DNA from: Brenneria corticis
Lineage (GTDB): Bacteria; Pseudomonadota; Gammaproteobacteria; Enterobacterales; Enterobacteriaceae
Length of the DNA stretch: 64,000 nt
Direction: 5' to 3'
NCBI RefSeq assembly: GCF_003115855.1
Contig: NZ_KZ819076.1
Location: 124,001 to 188,000 of the forward strand
Shown here in pieces: positions 19,858 through 28,230 of the stretch. Under the pieces are notes generated by a model, which worked only from the letters and a program-made list of their open reading frames with translations, was not told the DNA's origin and ran no database searches. A program made the translations under genes and the position numbers. Position 1 is the stretch's first letter. Each line of letters begins with the position of its first letter.

Positions 19858-20790
19858 ATGAGTGTTAACCAGCAGGATCCAAGCTTAACCAAAGACGCGT
19901 CATCCCCATTAACCGGTAAAAATCCGACCGAGGCGTACCCCAAACCGCCTTTTGACGATCAGCCCCAGACGCCGCCGGGACTGGCCAGCAAAATGAAACC
20001 CGTTCCCGATCATGGCGAAAAAAGCTACCGCGGCAGCGGGCGTCTTTCCGGCCGTAAGGCGCTGATCACCGGCGGCGATTCGGGGATCGGGCGTGCCGTC
20101 GCCATCGCTTACGCCCGGGAAGGGGCGGACGTGGCGATTAACTATCTGCCGGAAGAAGAATCCGACGCGCGGGAAGTCATTGAGCTGATTCGCGCCGCAG
20201 GGCGCACCGCCGTCGCCATCCCCGGCGATATCCGCACGGAGGAGTTCTGTCAGCGCCTGGTCAAGGAAGCGGTGGAAAAACTGGGCGGGCTGGATATTCT
20301 GGTTAACAATGCCGGACGTCAGCAATACAACGAGTCCATTGCAGAGTTGACCACGGAAGACTTTGACGCGACCTTTAAGACCAACGTCTATGCGCCGTTC
20401 TGGATTTCGAAAGCCGCGTTGGCGCATTTGCAGGCGGGCTCCGTCATCATTAACACCTCGTCGGTGCAGGCGTTTATCCCCAGCCCGATCCTGTTGGATT
20501 ACGCCCAGACCAAAGCCTGTAATGTCGCTTTCACCAAAGCGCTGGCTAAACAGTTGGGGCCGAAGGGCATTCGCGTCAACGCGGTGGCGCCGGGTCCCTA
20601 TTGGACGCCTTTACAGCCGAGCGGCGGCCAGCCGACGGAAAAAGTGAGGGAGTTTGGCGGCGATAGTCCGTTGGGCCGTCCCGGTCAGCCGGTGGAGATT
20701 GCGCCGCTGTATGTGACGCTGGCCTCGGCGGAGAGCAGCTATGCCTCCGGCCAGGTATGGTGTTCCGACGGCGGGACGGGAACCCTCTAA
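19858..20790 (+). CDS. SDR-family oxidoreductase (YghA-like)
   Basis: A classical short-chain dehydrogenase/reductase of 310 residues with a roughly 65-residue proline-rich extension before the Rossmann fold. This resembles E. coli YghA and the Bacillus general-stress SDRs. The cofactor motif TGGDSGIG lies at about 73-80 and NNAG at about 149-152. The catalytic Ser-Tyr-Lys is in NTSSVQAF, then LDYAQTKACN. The ATG at 19858 follows AGAGG, six bases away, so the upstream GTG is not needed. The substrate is unknown. Known relatives reduce aldehydes or act in osmotic or stationary-phase stress. It stands alone between the carB terminator and a repeat region. Confidence 0.85.
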   Translation: MSVNQQDPSLTKDASSPLTGKNPTEAYPKPPFDDQPQTPPGLASKMKPVPDHGEKSYRGSGRLSGRKALITGGDSGIGRAVAIAYAREGADVAINYLPEEESDAREVIELIRAAGRTAVAIPGDIRTEEFCQRLVKEAVEKLGGLDILVNNAGRQQYNESIAELTTEDFDATFKTNVYAPFWISKAALAHLQAGSVIINTSSVQAFIPSPILLDYAQTKACNVAFTKALAKQLGPKGIRVNAVAPGPYWTPLQPSGGQPTEKVREFGGDSPLGRPGQPVEIAPLYVTLASAESSYASGQVWCSDGGTGTL

Positions 20791-20801
20791 GCCGCATAAA
20801 A

Positions 20802-20818
20802 GGCCCGCTCGGCGGGCC
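20802..20818. terminator. Hairpin after the SDR gene
   Basis: GGCCCGC-TCG-GCGGGCC is a perfect seven-base stem 12 bases after the stop. There is no T-run. A second stem CCCGC-TCT-GCGGG at 20926-20938 sits 18 bases beyond the stop of the convergent exporter gene. Confidence 0.5.
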
Positions 20819-20827
20819 CATTAACGA

Positions 20828-20920
20828 TCCCCCTCCCGACCGCCCCCTTGTCAGGGGGAGGAGTCAGCGTTTTTACTCCCTCTTACTTGTCAGAGGGGGG
20901 GAGGGTTGGGGTGGGGTTGG
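20828..20920. repeat. GC-rich palindromic intergenic repeat, two degenerate units
   Basis: Two related units lie in tandem. The first has the stem CCCCCT-TGTC-AGGGGG at 20843-20858 followed by GAGGAG. The second has CCCTCT/AGAGGG around TACTTGTC at 20878-20897 followed by GGGGGAGGGTTGGGGTGGGG. The TGTCAGGGGGAGG and GGTTGGGGTGGGG pattern is that of dispersed REP-like elements in enterobacterial genomes. It lies between the convergent SDR and exporter genes. Confidence 0.6.
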
Positions 20921-20956
20921 ACTACCCCGCTCTGCGGGCCAAACGTAAAGCCGCCG

Positions 20957-21571
20957 TTAACCCAGCGCCACCTTGATACCGAGCGCAATCAATACCGTAC
21001 CCAGCAGTTTATCCACCAGCTTTTGCGCTTTTTCCAGCACGCGGCGTACCGGCCCGCTCTGAAAAATAACCACCAGCAGCGGCCACCAGACTGCGGCCAG
21101 AACCCAGATAATCATGGCATACCACAGTTTCTCGCCGACGCCGGAGTCGACGCTCAGTACCTGGGTAAACATCGCCAGAAAGAACAGCGTGGCCTTCGGG
21201 TTCAGCAGATTGCATAAGTAGCCCTGCAAAAAGGCTCTCTTCATGGTGACCCGCTGTTTCGTTAAATCCGCGAGATTCATTTTACTCCCGCCGCGGGACA
21301 GCAGCGCCTGAACGCCGACCCAGATCAGATAAGCGGCCCCGGCGTATTTCAGTAAATTGAACAGCCATGGGGTGGTGGTGATAACCACCGCCAGCCCCGC
21401 CACGCAGTACGCCATATGGGTCGCTACGCCGCAAATCACGCCTAATGACGTCATCAGCGCCGCGGCACGCGGATAGCGGGCCGCATTTTTGATTACCAGA
21501 AAAAAATCAGGGCCGGGCGAAAGCATGCCCAGCGTGGCAATGGTGGCGACAAACAGCGACGTTTCCAGCAT
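20957..21571 (-). CDS. LysE/RhtB-family amino acid exporter
   Basis: A 204-residue inner-membrane exporter of the LysE/RhtB family. The N-terminus MLETSLFVATIATLGMLSPGPDFFLVIKNA carries the signature SPGPDFF at about 18-24, and LCNLLNPKATLFFLAMF lies at about 119-135. Five to six helices are seen. RhtB-type members export homoserine, threonine, leucine or related amino acids, and the substrate here cannot be fixed. The open frame extends 22 codons upstream, but the ATG at 21571 gives the usual N-terminus, though its ribosome site is weak. It is divergent from the yjjPB exporter genes. Confidence 0.8.
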   Translation of the reverse strand: MLETSLFVATIATLGMLSPGPDFFLVIKNAARYPRAAALMTSLGVICGVATHMAYCVAGLAVVITTTPWLFNLLKYAGAAYLIWVGVQALLSRGGSKMNLADLTKQRVTMKRAFLQGYLCNLLNPKATLFFLAMFTQVLSVDSGVGEKLWYAMIIWVLAAVWWPLLVVIFQSGPVRRVLEKAQKLVDKLLGTVLIALGIKVALG

Positions 21572-21739
21572 GATGTAGTCCAGGTGGTCCAGAGGTGGCG
21601 GAAATAAAAACAGGGTAGAATAATAGCGCCGGAGCAATTAATTCGCATCACCATTATTGGCTATTGCCCGGTAATATGTTAACAAGTCTCCTTGCTTTGT
21701 TCGGGGTTATTTCTGTGGGTCGGGATCGGGATATAAAAC

Positions 21740-22516
21740 ATGGTCGATGAAACGTCACGGCAAAGGGAGATTACCCGGCTGTGCATTCAGTGCGCGCTGT
21801 TGCTGTTGCAGCATGGCGCGGAAAGTACGGTTGTGGAACAGTTGCCCGCCAGGCTTGGCGTGGCGTTGGGCGTTGATAGCGTCGAGAGTTCGATCTCGGC
21901 GAACGCCATCGTCCTGACCACCATCCAAGGGGGGCATTGCCTGACGTCCACGCGCAAGAATGTCGATCGCGGCATCAATATGCATGTGGTTACCGAGGTG
22001 CAGCACACGGTGATTATGGCCGAGCATCGATTGCTGGATGTGGCCGGGGTGGAGAAACGTTTTGCCCATATCAAGCCGCTGCGCTATCCGCGCTGGCTGA
22101 TGGTGTCCATCGTGGCGCTGTCCTGCGCCTGCTTCAGCCGGCTGAACGGCGGCGGGTGGGATGCCTCGGTGGTGACGCTGATCGCCAGCGGCCTGGCGAT
22201 GTATGTGCGCCAGCTGTTCACCGCCCGCCACCTTAATCCGCTGATTAACTTTTGTATTACCGCATTCGTGGCGACGTCGGCCTCGGGGCTATTGATGAAG
22301 CTGCCCGTTTTCCAGCACACCTCAACCGTGGCGATGGCGGCCAGCGTGCTGCTGCTGGTTCCCGGTTTTCCGCTGATCAACGCGGTGGCCGATATGTTTA
22401 AAGGACACGTCAATACGGGACTGGCCCGTTGGACGGTGGCCAGCCTGCTGACGCTGTCCACCTGCATTGGCGTGGTGATGGCGCTGGCGATGTGGGGATT
22501 ACGCGGATGGGCTTAA
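21740..22516 (+). CDS. yjjP: YjjP, large subunit of the two-component ThrE-type exporter
   Basis: YjjP and YjjB together equal one ThrE-like exporter. In E. coli the pair has been linked to succinate export. The 258-residue product has a soluble N-terminal region with ESSISANAIVLTTI, CLTSTRKNVDRGINMH and VVTEVQH at about residues 55-95. About five helices follow, including VLLLVPGFPLINAVADMF, the family hallmark. Its stop overlaps yjjB by ten bases, so the two are translated together. In E. coli yjjPB lies near dnaTC, not next to folA, so the location differs. Confidence 0.92.
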   Translation: MVDETSRQREITRLCIQCALLLLQHGAESTVVEQLPARLGVALGVDSVESSISANAIVLTTIQGGHCLTSTRKNVDRGINMHVVTEVQHTVIMAEHRLLDVAGVEKRFAHIKPLRYPRWLMVSIVALSCACFSRLNGGGWDASVVTLIASGLAMYVRQLFTARHLNPLINFCITAFVATSASGLLMKLPVFQHTSTVAMAASVLLLVPGFPLINAVADMFKGHVNTGLARWTVASLLTLSTCIGVVMALAMWGLRGWA

Positions 22517-22977
22517 CGCTGTTGGGGGAACTGTTACTCGATATGGCGCTGGCGGCGGTGCCGGCGCTGGGCTTCGCCATGGTGTTCAACGTGCCCGTCA
22601 GAGCGTTGCGCTATTGCGCGGCGCTGGGAGCGCTGGGACACGGCGTGCGCTTTATCGCCATGCATTTCGGTTTGAACATTGAATGGGCCTCGTTTCTGGC
22701 GGCGATTACCATCGGCATCCTCGGCATTCGCTGGTCGCGCTGGCTATTGGCGCACCCCAAGGTGTTTACCGTCGCCGCGGTGATTCCCATGTTCCCGGGG
22801 ATTTCGGCCTATACCGCGATGATTTCCGTGGTGGAGCTGTCGCACCTTGGCTACAGCGAAGAATTGATGAGCGTAATGATCACCAATTTCCTTAAGGCCA
22901 GCTTTATCGTCGGGGCGTTGTCCATCGGCCTGTCGCTGCCGGGAATATGGCTGTACCGTAAGCGCCCCAGCGTCTAA
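22507..22977 (+). CDS. yjjB: YjjB, small subunit of the two-component ThrE-type exporter
   Basis: The partner of YjjP, with 157 residues as in E. coli. Helices 1-2 hold AAVPALGFAMVFNVPVRALRYCA. The conserved stretch FTVAAVIPMFPGISAYTAMISV at about 88-109 parallels the VPGFPLINA motif of YjjP and reflects the internal symmetry of the fused family. The protein ends LYRKRPSV. The ATG at 22507 lies within the yjjP end, and the further upstream in-frame ATG at 22429 would add residues with no family match. Confidence 0.92.
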   Translation: MGLTLLGELLLDMALAAVPALGFAMVFNVPVRALRYCAALGALGHGVRFIAMHFGLNIEWASFLAAITIGILGIRWSRWLLAHPKVFTVAAVIPMFPGISAYTAMISVVELSHLGYSEELMSVMITNFLKASFIVGALSIGLSLPGIWLYRKRPSV

Positions 22978-22986
22978 ATATATTGC

Positions 22987-23189
22987 TATACCCAATAGAT
23001 TTCGAGATGCAGGAAGGCGGCAACCGAGTGAGTCCCCAGGAGCTTACTTAAGTAAGTGACTGGGGTGACTGACAAATCTGCCTGGAGCAGATTTGAACGC
23101 TGCTTGCAGCGGCCCCAACGGGGCGAGGCCCACGGATGGGCCGAGTAATGCAGCCAACGCACCTGCAACTTGAAAGATGACGGGTATAT
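22987..23189 (+). repeat. ERIC element with an internal multi-hairpin insert
   Basis: The outer ends TATACCC and GGGTATA and the core GTGAGTCCCCAGGAGCTTAC, then TTAAGTAAGTGACTGGGGTGA, match the enterobacterial repetitive intergenic consensus (ERIC). The standard element is about 127 bases; this one is about 203. About 75 extra bases follow the core and form four small stem-loops (AAATCTGC/GCAGATTT, CGCTGC/GCAGCG, GCCCC/GGGGC, GGCCC/GGGCC). It lies between yjjB and folA. Confidence 0.9.
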
Positions 23190-23264
23190 AAGAGGTATCC
23201 ATATCGACGAGTGGGGGGGCTTTCCGTATAGTGTCAGCAATTTTCTGGCCTATAGGGTTTCACC

Positions 23265-23747
23265 ATGGTTATTAGTTTGATTGCCGCATTGGCTGTGGAT
23301 CGTGTTATCGGTATGGAGAACGCCATGCCATGGCATTTACCGGCGGATTTGGCGTGGTTTAAACGTAATACGGTAGATAAGCCGATCGTGATGGGGCGCA
23401 ATACCTTCCGCTCTATCGGTCAGCCGTTGCCGGGGCGACATAATATTGTGGTCAGCAGTCATCCCGGCGACGACGACCGGGTGACCTGGGTTTCCTCACT
23501 GGACGAGGCGCTGGCCGCCGCCGGCGATGCGCCAGAAGTGATGGTGATCGGCGGCGGGAGTATCTACCGGCAGATGTTGCCCAGGGCTGACCGGCTGTAT
23601 CTGACCCATATCGATGCGGAAGTCGAAGGCGATACGCATTTTCCGGATTATGAGCCTGATGAGTGGTCGTCCACGTTCAGCGAATTTCATGATGCGGATG
23701 AGCGCAATTCTCACAGCTATTGTTTCGAGATTCTGGAGAGAAACTGA
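23265..23747 (+). CDS. folA: Dihydrofolate reductase
   Basis: FolA reduces dihydrofolate to tetrahydrofolate with NADPH and is the trimethoprim target. The 160-residue product carries one residue more than E. coli FolA at the N-terminus (MVISLIAALAVDRVIG). The Met20 loop NAMPWHLPADL holds the catalytic Asp at position 28. VMGRNTFRSIG and the NADPH motif VIGGGSIYRQMLP are intact, and the tail SYCFEILERN is conserved. There are no changes that would obviously confer trimethoprim resistance. It is a single gene, convergent with apaH. Confidence 0.98.
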   Translation: MVISLIAALAVDRVIGMENAMPWHLPADLAWFKRNTVDKPIVMGRNTFRSIGQPLPGRHNIVVSSHPGDDDRVTWVSSLDEALAAAGDAPEVMVIGGGSIYRQMLPRADRLYLTHIDAEVEGDTHFPDYEPDEWSSTFSEFHDADERNSHSYCFEILERN

Positions 23748-23756
23748 TTCTTTGAT

Positions 23757-23781
23757 CCAGGGCGCAGACGGCGCGCCCTGG
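23757..23781. terminator. Hairpin between folA and apaH
   Basis: CCAGGGCGC (23757-23765) and GCGCCCTGG (23773-23781) form a nine-base stem in the spacer of the convergent genes. T content after it is moderate on both strands (TCGTTATT, ATCAAA). Confidence 0.55.
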
Positions 23782-23798
23782 TCGTTATTGCGGACGGA

Positions 23799-24635
23799 TT
23801 ACTCGGCATTGCCCGCATCCGGGCGCGACAGCGATTGCTGTCTGAAGTAGCGTTTGTCTTCCCAGCGCAGCATGGTCAGCTCTCCGCCCCAGCAGCAGCC
23901 GGTATCCAGCGCGTAGATATTCTCCGGCGTGCCTTTCCCTTCCAGCGACGCCCAGTGCCCGAAAGCGATGGCGTACGCCGGCGCGATCCGGCTCGGTAAT
24001 TCGAACCACGGCTTCAGCAATGACGGCGCCTGCGTCGGCGGCTCCTTGCAGATCATATCCAGTTGACCGCCCGCGAAGCAGTAGCGCATACGGGTAAAGA
24101 CGTTGGTGCTGAAACGCAGGCGGGGCAGGCCGCTAAGCTCCGGGCTCCAGTGATTCGGCATGTCGCCGTACATCGAGTCGAGAAACAGGGGGTAGCTATC
24201 GCTGCCCAGCATGGATTCCACTTCCCGGGCGCACATTTGCGCGGTTGCCAGATCCCACTGCGGCGTAATGCCGGCGTGCGCCATCACCAGCTTTAAGTCT
24301 TCATCCACCTGCAACAGCGGCTGGCGGCGCAGCCAGTTAATCAGCTCATCGGCGTCCGGCGCTTCCAGCAGGGCGTTGAGCCGGTCTTTGGGCTTATTGC
24401 GGCTGATCCCCGCGTAGACGGCCAGCAAATGCAGGTCGTGATTGCCTAAAACCACGCGGACCGCGCCGCCGAGCGAGCGGACAAAACGCAGCACCTGAAG
24501 CGAATCCGGACCGCGGGCCACCAGATCGCCGGTCAGCCATAGGGTATCCTGTCGTGGATGGAAGGATACCTGCGCCAATAGCGCCTCGAGTTCCGCTAAA
24601 CAACCGTGAACATCGCCAATCAAATAAGTAGACAT
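23799..24635 (-). CDS. apaH: Diadenosine tetraphosphatase
   Basis: ApaH hydrolyses Ap4A to two ADP and removes Np4 caps from RNA. It is a cytoplasmic metallophosphatase of the PPP family. The 278-residue product has the metal motifs GDVHG (7-11), GDLVARGPDS (about 36-45) and GNHD (about 63-66), and a late GHWASL. It is the last gene of the minus-strand group lptD-surA-pdxA-rsmA-apaG-apaH and starts two bases after apaG ends. Confidence 0.97.
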   Translation of the reverse strand: MSTYLIGDVHGCLAELEALLAQVSFHPRQDTLWLTGDLVARGPDSLQVLRFVRSLGGAVRVVLGNHDLHLLAVYAGISRNKPKDRLNALLEAPDADELINWLRRQPLLQVDEDLKLVMAHAGITPQWDLATAQMCAREVESMLGSDSYPLFLDSMYGDMPNHWSPELSGLPRLRFSTNVFTRMRYCFAGGQLDMICKEPPTQAPSLLKPWFELPSRIAPAYAIAFGHWASLEGKGTPENIYALDTGCCWGGELTMLRWEDKRYFRQQSLSRPDAGNAE

Positions 24636-24637
24636 AA

Positions 24638-25015
24638 TTAATGTATCAGTGAGGGAATAGCCAGACGGAATACGGGAATAGCGACCTGAAAAGCGTTGCC
24701 CTGATGATCGATCATCTGGTAGTGCCCTTCCATGGTGCCTAACGGGGTTTCCAGCACCGTGCCGCTGGTGTACTGAAATTCACTGCCGGGCGATATCACC
24801 GGCTGCTCGCCGACGACGCCTTCTCCCTGGACCTCGGTCTGATGACCGTTGGCGTTGGTAATCAGCCAGTAGCGGCCGAGAAGCCGTACCTCATGCCGCC
24901 CCAGATTGCGCACCGTGATGGTATAAGCGAAGACGAAACGTTCTTCATCAGGCAGTGACTGAGACTCGACGTAAAAGCTCTGAACCTGTACACAAACACG
25001 GGGCGCATTAATCAT
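24638..25015 (-). CDS. apaG: ApaG domain protein
   Basis: A 125-residue ApaG protein, a fibronectin-III-like fold, with NLGRHEVRLLGRYWLITN, VQGEGVVGEQPVISPG, TPLGTMEGHY and a C-terminus IPVFRLAIPSLIH. Its molecular role is not settled: in E. coli mutants it affects cobalt resistance and magnesium efflux. The ATG at 25015 with GGAG nine bases upstream gives the family N-terminus MINAPRVCVQVQ, so the three extra upstream codons are not used. It lies 15 bases after rsmA. Confidence 0.96.
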   Translation of the reverse strand: MINAPRVCVQVQSFYVESQSLPDEERFVFAYTITVRNLGRHEVRLLGRYWLITNANGHQTEVQGEGVVGEQPVISPGSEFQYTSGTVLETPLGTMEGHYQMIDHQGNAFQVAIPVFRLAIPSLIH

Positions 25016-25030
25016 CACGAACAACTCCAG

Positions 25031-25849
25031 TTATTCCGGCGCGGCAGGATGCTCGGTCAGCCAGTTCGCCAGGCGGCAGTATTGCTCCACCGTCACGTTT
25101 TCGGCCCGACAGGCCGGGTCGATGCCCAGCTCCGTCAGCAGTGGCGGCGTAAAGAGATTACCCAGACTGTTGCGCAGCGTTTTACGCCGCTGATTAAACG
25201 CCGCGGTGGTAATCCTGCTCAAGGTACGGATGTCGTTCACCGGATACGGAACCTGCGCATAGGGAACCAGACGGACCACGGCGGAATCGACTTTCGGCGC
25301 CGGTTTAAACGCCGTGGGCGGCACTTCCAGCACCGGGATTATCTGACAGTAATACTGGGCCATCACGCTTAAGCGGCCGTAGGCCTTACTGTCGGGGCCG
25401 GCGACCAGACGGTTGACCACTTCCTTCTGCAACATAAAGTGCATGTCGCGGATAGCCTGAGTATAGCTGAACAGGTGGAACATCAACGGCGTGGAGATAT
25501 TATACGGCAGATTGCCGAATACCCGCAGCGGCTGCCCGGCCTGCTCGGCCAGCGCGGAGAAATCCACCGTCATGGCGTCCTGCTGAATAATGGTCAGCTT
25601 ATCTTTCAGCGTGGGATGGGTTTCCAGCCGCGCCGCCAGATCGCGATCCAGTTCGATGACGGTAAAGCGATCCATCCGCTCGCCGACCGGCGCGGTGAGC
25701 GCGCCGAGTCCGGGGCCGATCTCGACGATGGCCTGACCGGGCTGCGGATAGATGGCGGAAACAATGCTGTCGATCACGAAACGATCGCTTAAAAAGTTTT
25801 GCCCAAAGCGTTTACGGGCGAAGTGGCCTTGATGTACTCGATTATTCAT
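25031..25849 (-). CDS. rsmA: 16S rRNA dimethyladenosine transferase RsmA (KsgA)
   Basis: RsmA dimethylates two adjacent adenosines in helix 45 of 16S rRNA during late 30S assembly. Loss gives kasugamycin resistance. The 272-residue product starts with HFARKRFGQNFL, the KsgA N-terminus. The SAM motif VEIGPGLGALT lies at about 42-52, the catalytic NLPYNIS at about 113-119, and the helical C-terminal domain contains FNQRRKTLRNSL. Its first eight bases overlap the end of pdxA, so the two are coupled. Confidence 0.98.
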   Translation of the reverse strand: MNNRVHQGHFARKRFGQNFLSDRFVIDSIVSAIYPQPGQAIVEIGPGLGALTAPVGERMDRFTVIELDRDLAARLETHPTLKDKLTIIQQDAMTVDFSALAEQAGQPLRVFGNLPYNISTPLMFHLFSYTQAIRDMHFMLQKEVVNRLVAGPDSKAYGRLSVMAQYYCQIIPVLEVPPTAFKPAPKVDSAVVRLVPYAQVPYPVNDIRTLSRITTAAFNQRRKTLRNSLGNLFTPPLLTELGIDPACRAENVTVEQYCRLANWLTEHPAAPE

Positions 25850-26843
25850 TAATGTGCGTTGTCATTTTAATGGCAAGGTTTAATGCCGTGATAAAGCTGC
25901 CGGGATCGGCGCTGCCGCTGGCGGCCAGCTCCAACGCCGTGCCGTGGTCGACCGAGGTGCGGATAAACGGCAGCCCCAGCGTGATATTCACCGCGCGGCC
26001 GAATCCCTGATATTTCAGCACCGGCAGGCCCTGATCGTGATACATCGCCAGCACCGCGTCCGCCTGTTGCAGATACTTTGGCTGAAACAGCGTATCCGCG
26101 GGCAACGGACCGATAAGGGCGATGCCCTGTCGGCGCAGTTCATCCAGCGCGGGGATGATGACGTCCAGCTCTTCACGGCCCATATGGCCGCCTTCCCCGG
26201 CGTGGGGATTCAGGCCGCAAACGTAGATTTGCGGCCGTTCGATGCCGAATTTGCTCTGTAAATCATGATGCAGAATGGTGACGACTTCATGCAGGCTCTG
26301 CCGGGTAATGGCGGCCGAGACGTCGGCGAGCGGCAGATGCGTGGTGGCTAACGCGACGCGTAATTCTTCGGTCGCCAGCATCATTACCACGCGTTTGCAG
26401 CGGCTGCGGTCGGCGAAAAATTCGGTATGTCCGCTGAACGGCACCCCGGCGTCGTTAATGATGCCTTTGTGGACCGGCCCGGTGATCAGGGCGGCGAATT
26501 CGCCGTTCAGGCAGCCATCGCAGGCGCGCGCCAGCGTCTCGACCACGTAGGCGCTGTTGCTGACGTTAAGCCGGCCGGCCACCACGGTCGCCGGGGCGGG
26601 GAGCGCCAGCAGCGTCAGGGTTCCCGCCTGCTGCGGCCGGGCGGGTATCCCGGGCTGGTAATGCCGCAGGGTCAGCGGTAAGCGCAGCTGCAGCGCCCGG
26701 CTCATCAGCAGGTCGGGGTCGGCGCACACCACCAGCTCGACCGGCCACGGCCGCTGCGCCAGCGCAATAACCAGGTCGGGACCGATCCCGGCGGGCTCGC
26801 CGGGAGTGATCGCCACGCGTGGCGTATCGTCGTTGCCGTGCAT
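25842..26843 (-). CDS. pdxA: 4-hydroxythreonine-4-phosphate dehydrogenase
   Basis: PdxA oxidises and decarboxylates 4-phosphohydroxy-L-threonine in the DXP-dependent vitamin B6 pathway. The 333-residue product shows ITPGEPAGIGPDL at about 12-24, ITGPVHKGIINDAG and the zinc ligands in SGHTEFFADRS (near 165). The second set appears in MYHDQGLPVLKYQGFGRAVN, with the third in TSVDHGTALELA. It starts one base inside the surA stop (TGATG on the minus strand) and overlaps rsmA by eight bases. Confidence 0.98.
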   Translation of the reverse strand: MHGNDDTPRVAITPGEPAGIGPDLVIALAQRPWPVELVVCADPDLLMSRALQLRLPLTLRHYQPGIPARPQQAGTLTLLALPAPATVVAGRLNVSNSAYVVETLARACDGCLNGEFAALITGPVHKGIINDAGVPFSGHTEFFADRSRCKRVVMMLATEELRVALATTHLPLADVSAAITRQSLHEVVTILHHDLQSKFGIERPQIYVCGLNPHAGEGGHMGREELDVIIPALDELRRQGIALIGPLPADTLFQPKYLQQADAVLAMYHDQGLPVLKYQGFGRAVNITLGLPFIRTSVDHGTALELAASGSADPGSFITALNLAIKMTTHINE

Positions 26844-28138
26844 CAGTTGTCCGCGCCGTTGACGATTTTAACGTAAGCCGCCGCGCGCTGTTCCTGCATC
26901 CAGGTTTGCGCCTCTTCTGCGAATTTGCGGTTGAAAATCATGCGGTAGGCGCGCTCTTTCTGCGCCGCGTCGGTTTTATCCACCTGGCGGGTGTCCAGCA
27001 GCTGAATCAGATGCCAGCCGAAGGCAGAGTGGACCGGCTGGCTGATTTCGCCCTTGCGCAATTTCAGCAGCGCATCGCGGAAAGCCGGATCGTACATATC
27101 CGGGGAAGCCCAGCCCAGATCGCCGCCCTGATTGGCCGAACCGGGATCCTGCGACAGCAGTTTCGCCTGCGTGGCGAAGTCGGTGCCGCCGTTTTTAATC
27201 TGCTGGGCGACCTCTTCCAGCTTCGCCTGCGCCTGGCTGTCGGTCATCACCACCGAAGGCCGCAGCAGAATATGGCGGGCATGGGTTTCGGTGACCGACA
27301 CGGTTTTATCGCTGCCGCGCAGATCGTTAACCCGCAGAATATGGAAGCCGACGCCGGAACGGATAGGGCCGACTATCTGCCCTTTCTGCGCCTGCGTCAG
27401 CCTTTCGGCGAACAGGGTCGGGATCTCCTGCAGCTTGCCCCATCCCATTTGGCCGCCTTGCAGCGCCTGGGAGTCGGCGGAGTAGCTGATGGCGAGTTTG
27501 GCGAAATCCGCGCCTTCGTTGATTTGCTTCACCAGGGAGCCGGCCAGATTTTCAGCTTCATCAACCTGCTGCTGGCTGGGGTTTTCCGGTAGAGGAATAA
27601 GGATATGGCTCAAATTGAGTTCGGTATCTTCCCCGGTCTGGTTGGCGATCTGTTTGGCCAGCGCATCCACTTCCTGCGGCAGCACGCTGACGCGCCGGCG
27701 CACTTCGTTATTGCGCACCTCGGCGATCAGCATCTCTTTACGAATCTGGCTGCGGTAGGTGTTGTAGTTAAGACCTTCATAAGCCAGCTGGCTTTTTAAC
27801 TGATCGAGCGAGATACGGTTCTGGGCGGCGATGTTGGCGATAGCCTGATCCAACTGCTGATCCGTAATCTGGATACCCATTTTCTGCGCCATCTGCAGGA
27901 CGATGTTATCCATGATCAGACGGTCGATAATCTGATGGCGCAGGGTGGCGTCATCCGGCAATTGCTGGCCCGCCTGCTGGGCATTCAGTTTCACCGACTG
28001 CAAAAGGCCGTTGACGTCGCTTTCCAGTACGACGCTGTTATCAACCACTGCTGCAACTTTATCAACCACTTGTGGTGCTGCGAACGCGGTAGAAGCACTT
28101 AGTGCCAATCCGAGAATAAGCGTTCTCCAGTTATTCAT
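26843..28138 (-). CDS. surA: Periplasmic chaperone/PPIase SurA
   Basis: SurA escorts unfolded outer-membrane proteins, including LptD encoded just upstream, through the periplasm to the BAM complex. The 431-residue product has a signal peptide ending AFA (residues 19-21), an N-terminal chaperone region and two parvulin (PpiC) domains at about 172-275 and 285-385. Both contain the ISYSADSQALQGGQMGW or LSQDPGSANQGGDLGW pattern. A C-terminal helix completes the core. It lies 92 bases after lptD, as in E. coli. Confidence 0.98.
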   Translation of the reverse strand: MNNWRTLILGLALSASTAFAAPQVVDKVAAVVDNSVVLESDVNGLLQSVKLNAQQAGQQLPDDATLRHQIIDRLIMDNIVLQMAQKMGIQITDQQLDQAIANIAAQNRISLDQLKSQLAYEGLNYNTYRSQIRKEMLIAEVRNNEVRRRVSVLPQEVDALAKQIANQTGEDTELNLSHILIPLPENPSQQQVDEAENLAGSLVKQINEGADFAKLAISYSADSQALQGGQMGWGKLQEIPTLFAERLTQAQKGQIVGPIRSGVGFHILRVNDLRGSDKTVSVTETHARHILLRPSVVMTDSQAQAKLEEVAQQIKNGGTDFATQAKLLSQDPGSANQGGDLGWASPDMYDPAFRDALLKLRKGEISQPVHSAFGWHLIQLLDTRQVDKTDAAQKERAYRMIFNRKFAEEAQTWMQEQRAAAYVKIVNGADN

Positions 28139-28230
28139 ACCTTTCCCATTTATCTCATCCGCAAGGCGGGTTAAAAGTTTCGTTGATACAGCCTGCTCGC
28201 CCCTTTATACCGGCTGGCGGCGCGATAGCG

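Noticed and set aside
22986..23240. Minus-strand open frame of 84 codons
   Set aside because: It also runs through an ERIC element, with the same YLSKLLGTHSVAAFL phrase, and is not a gene.
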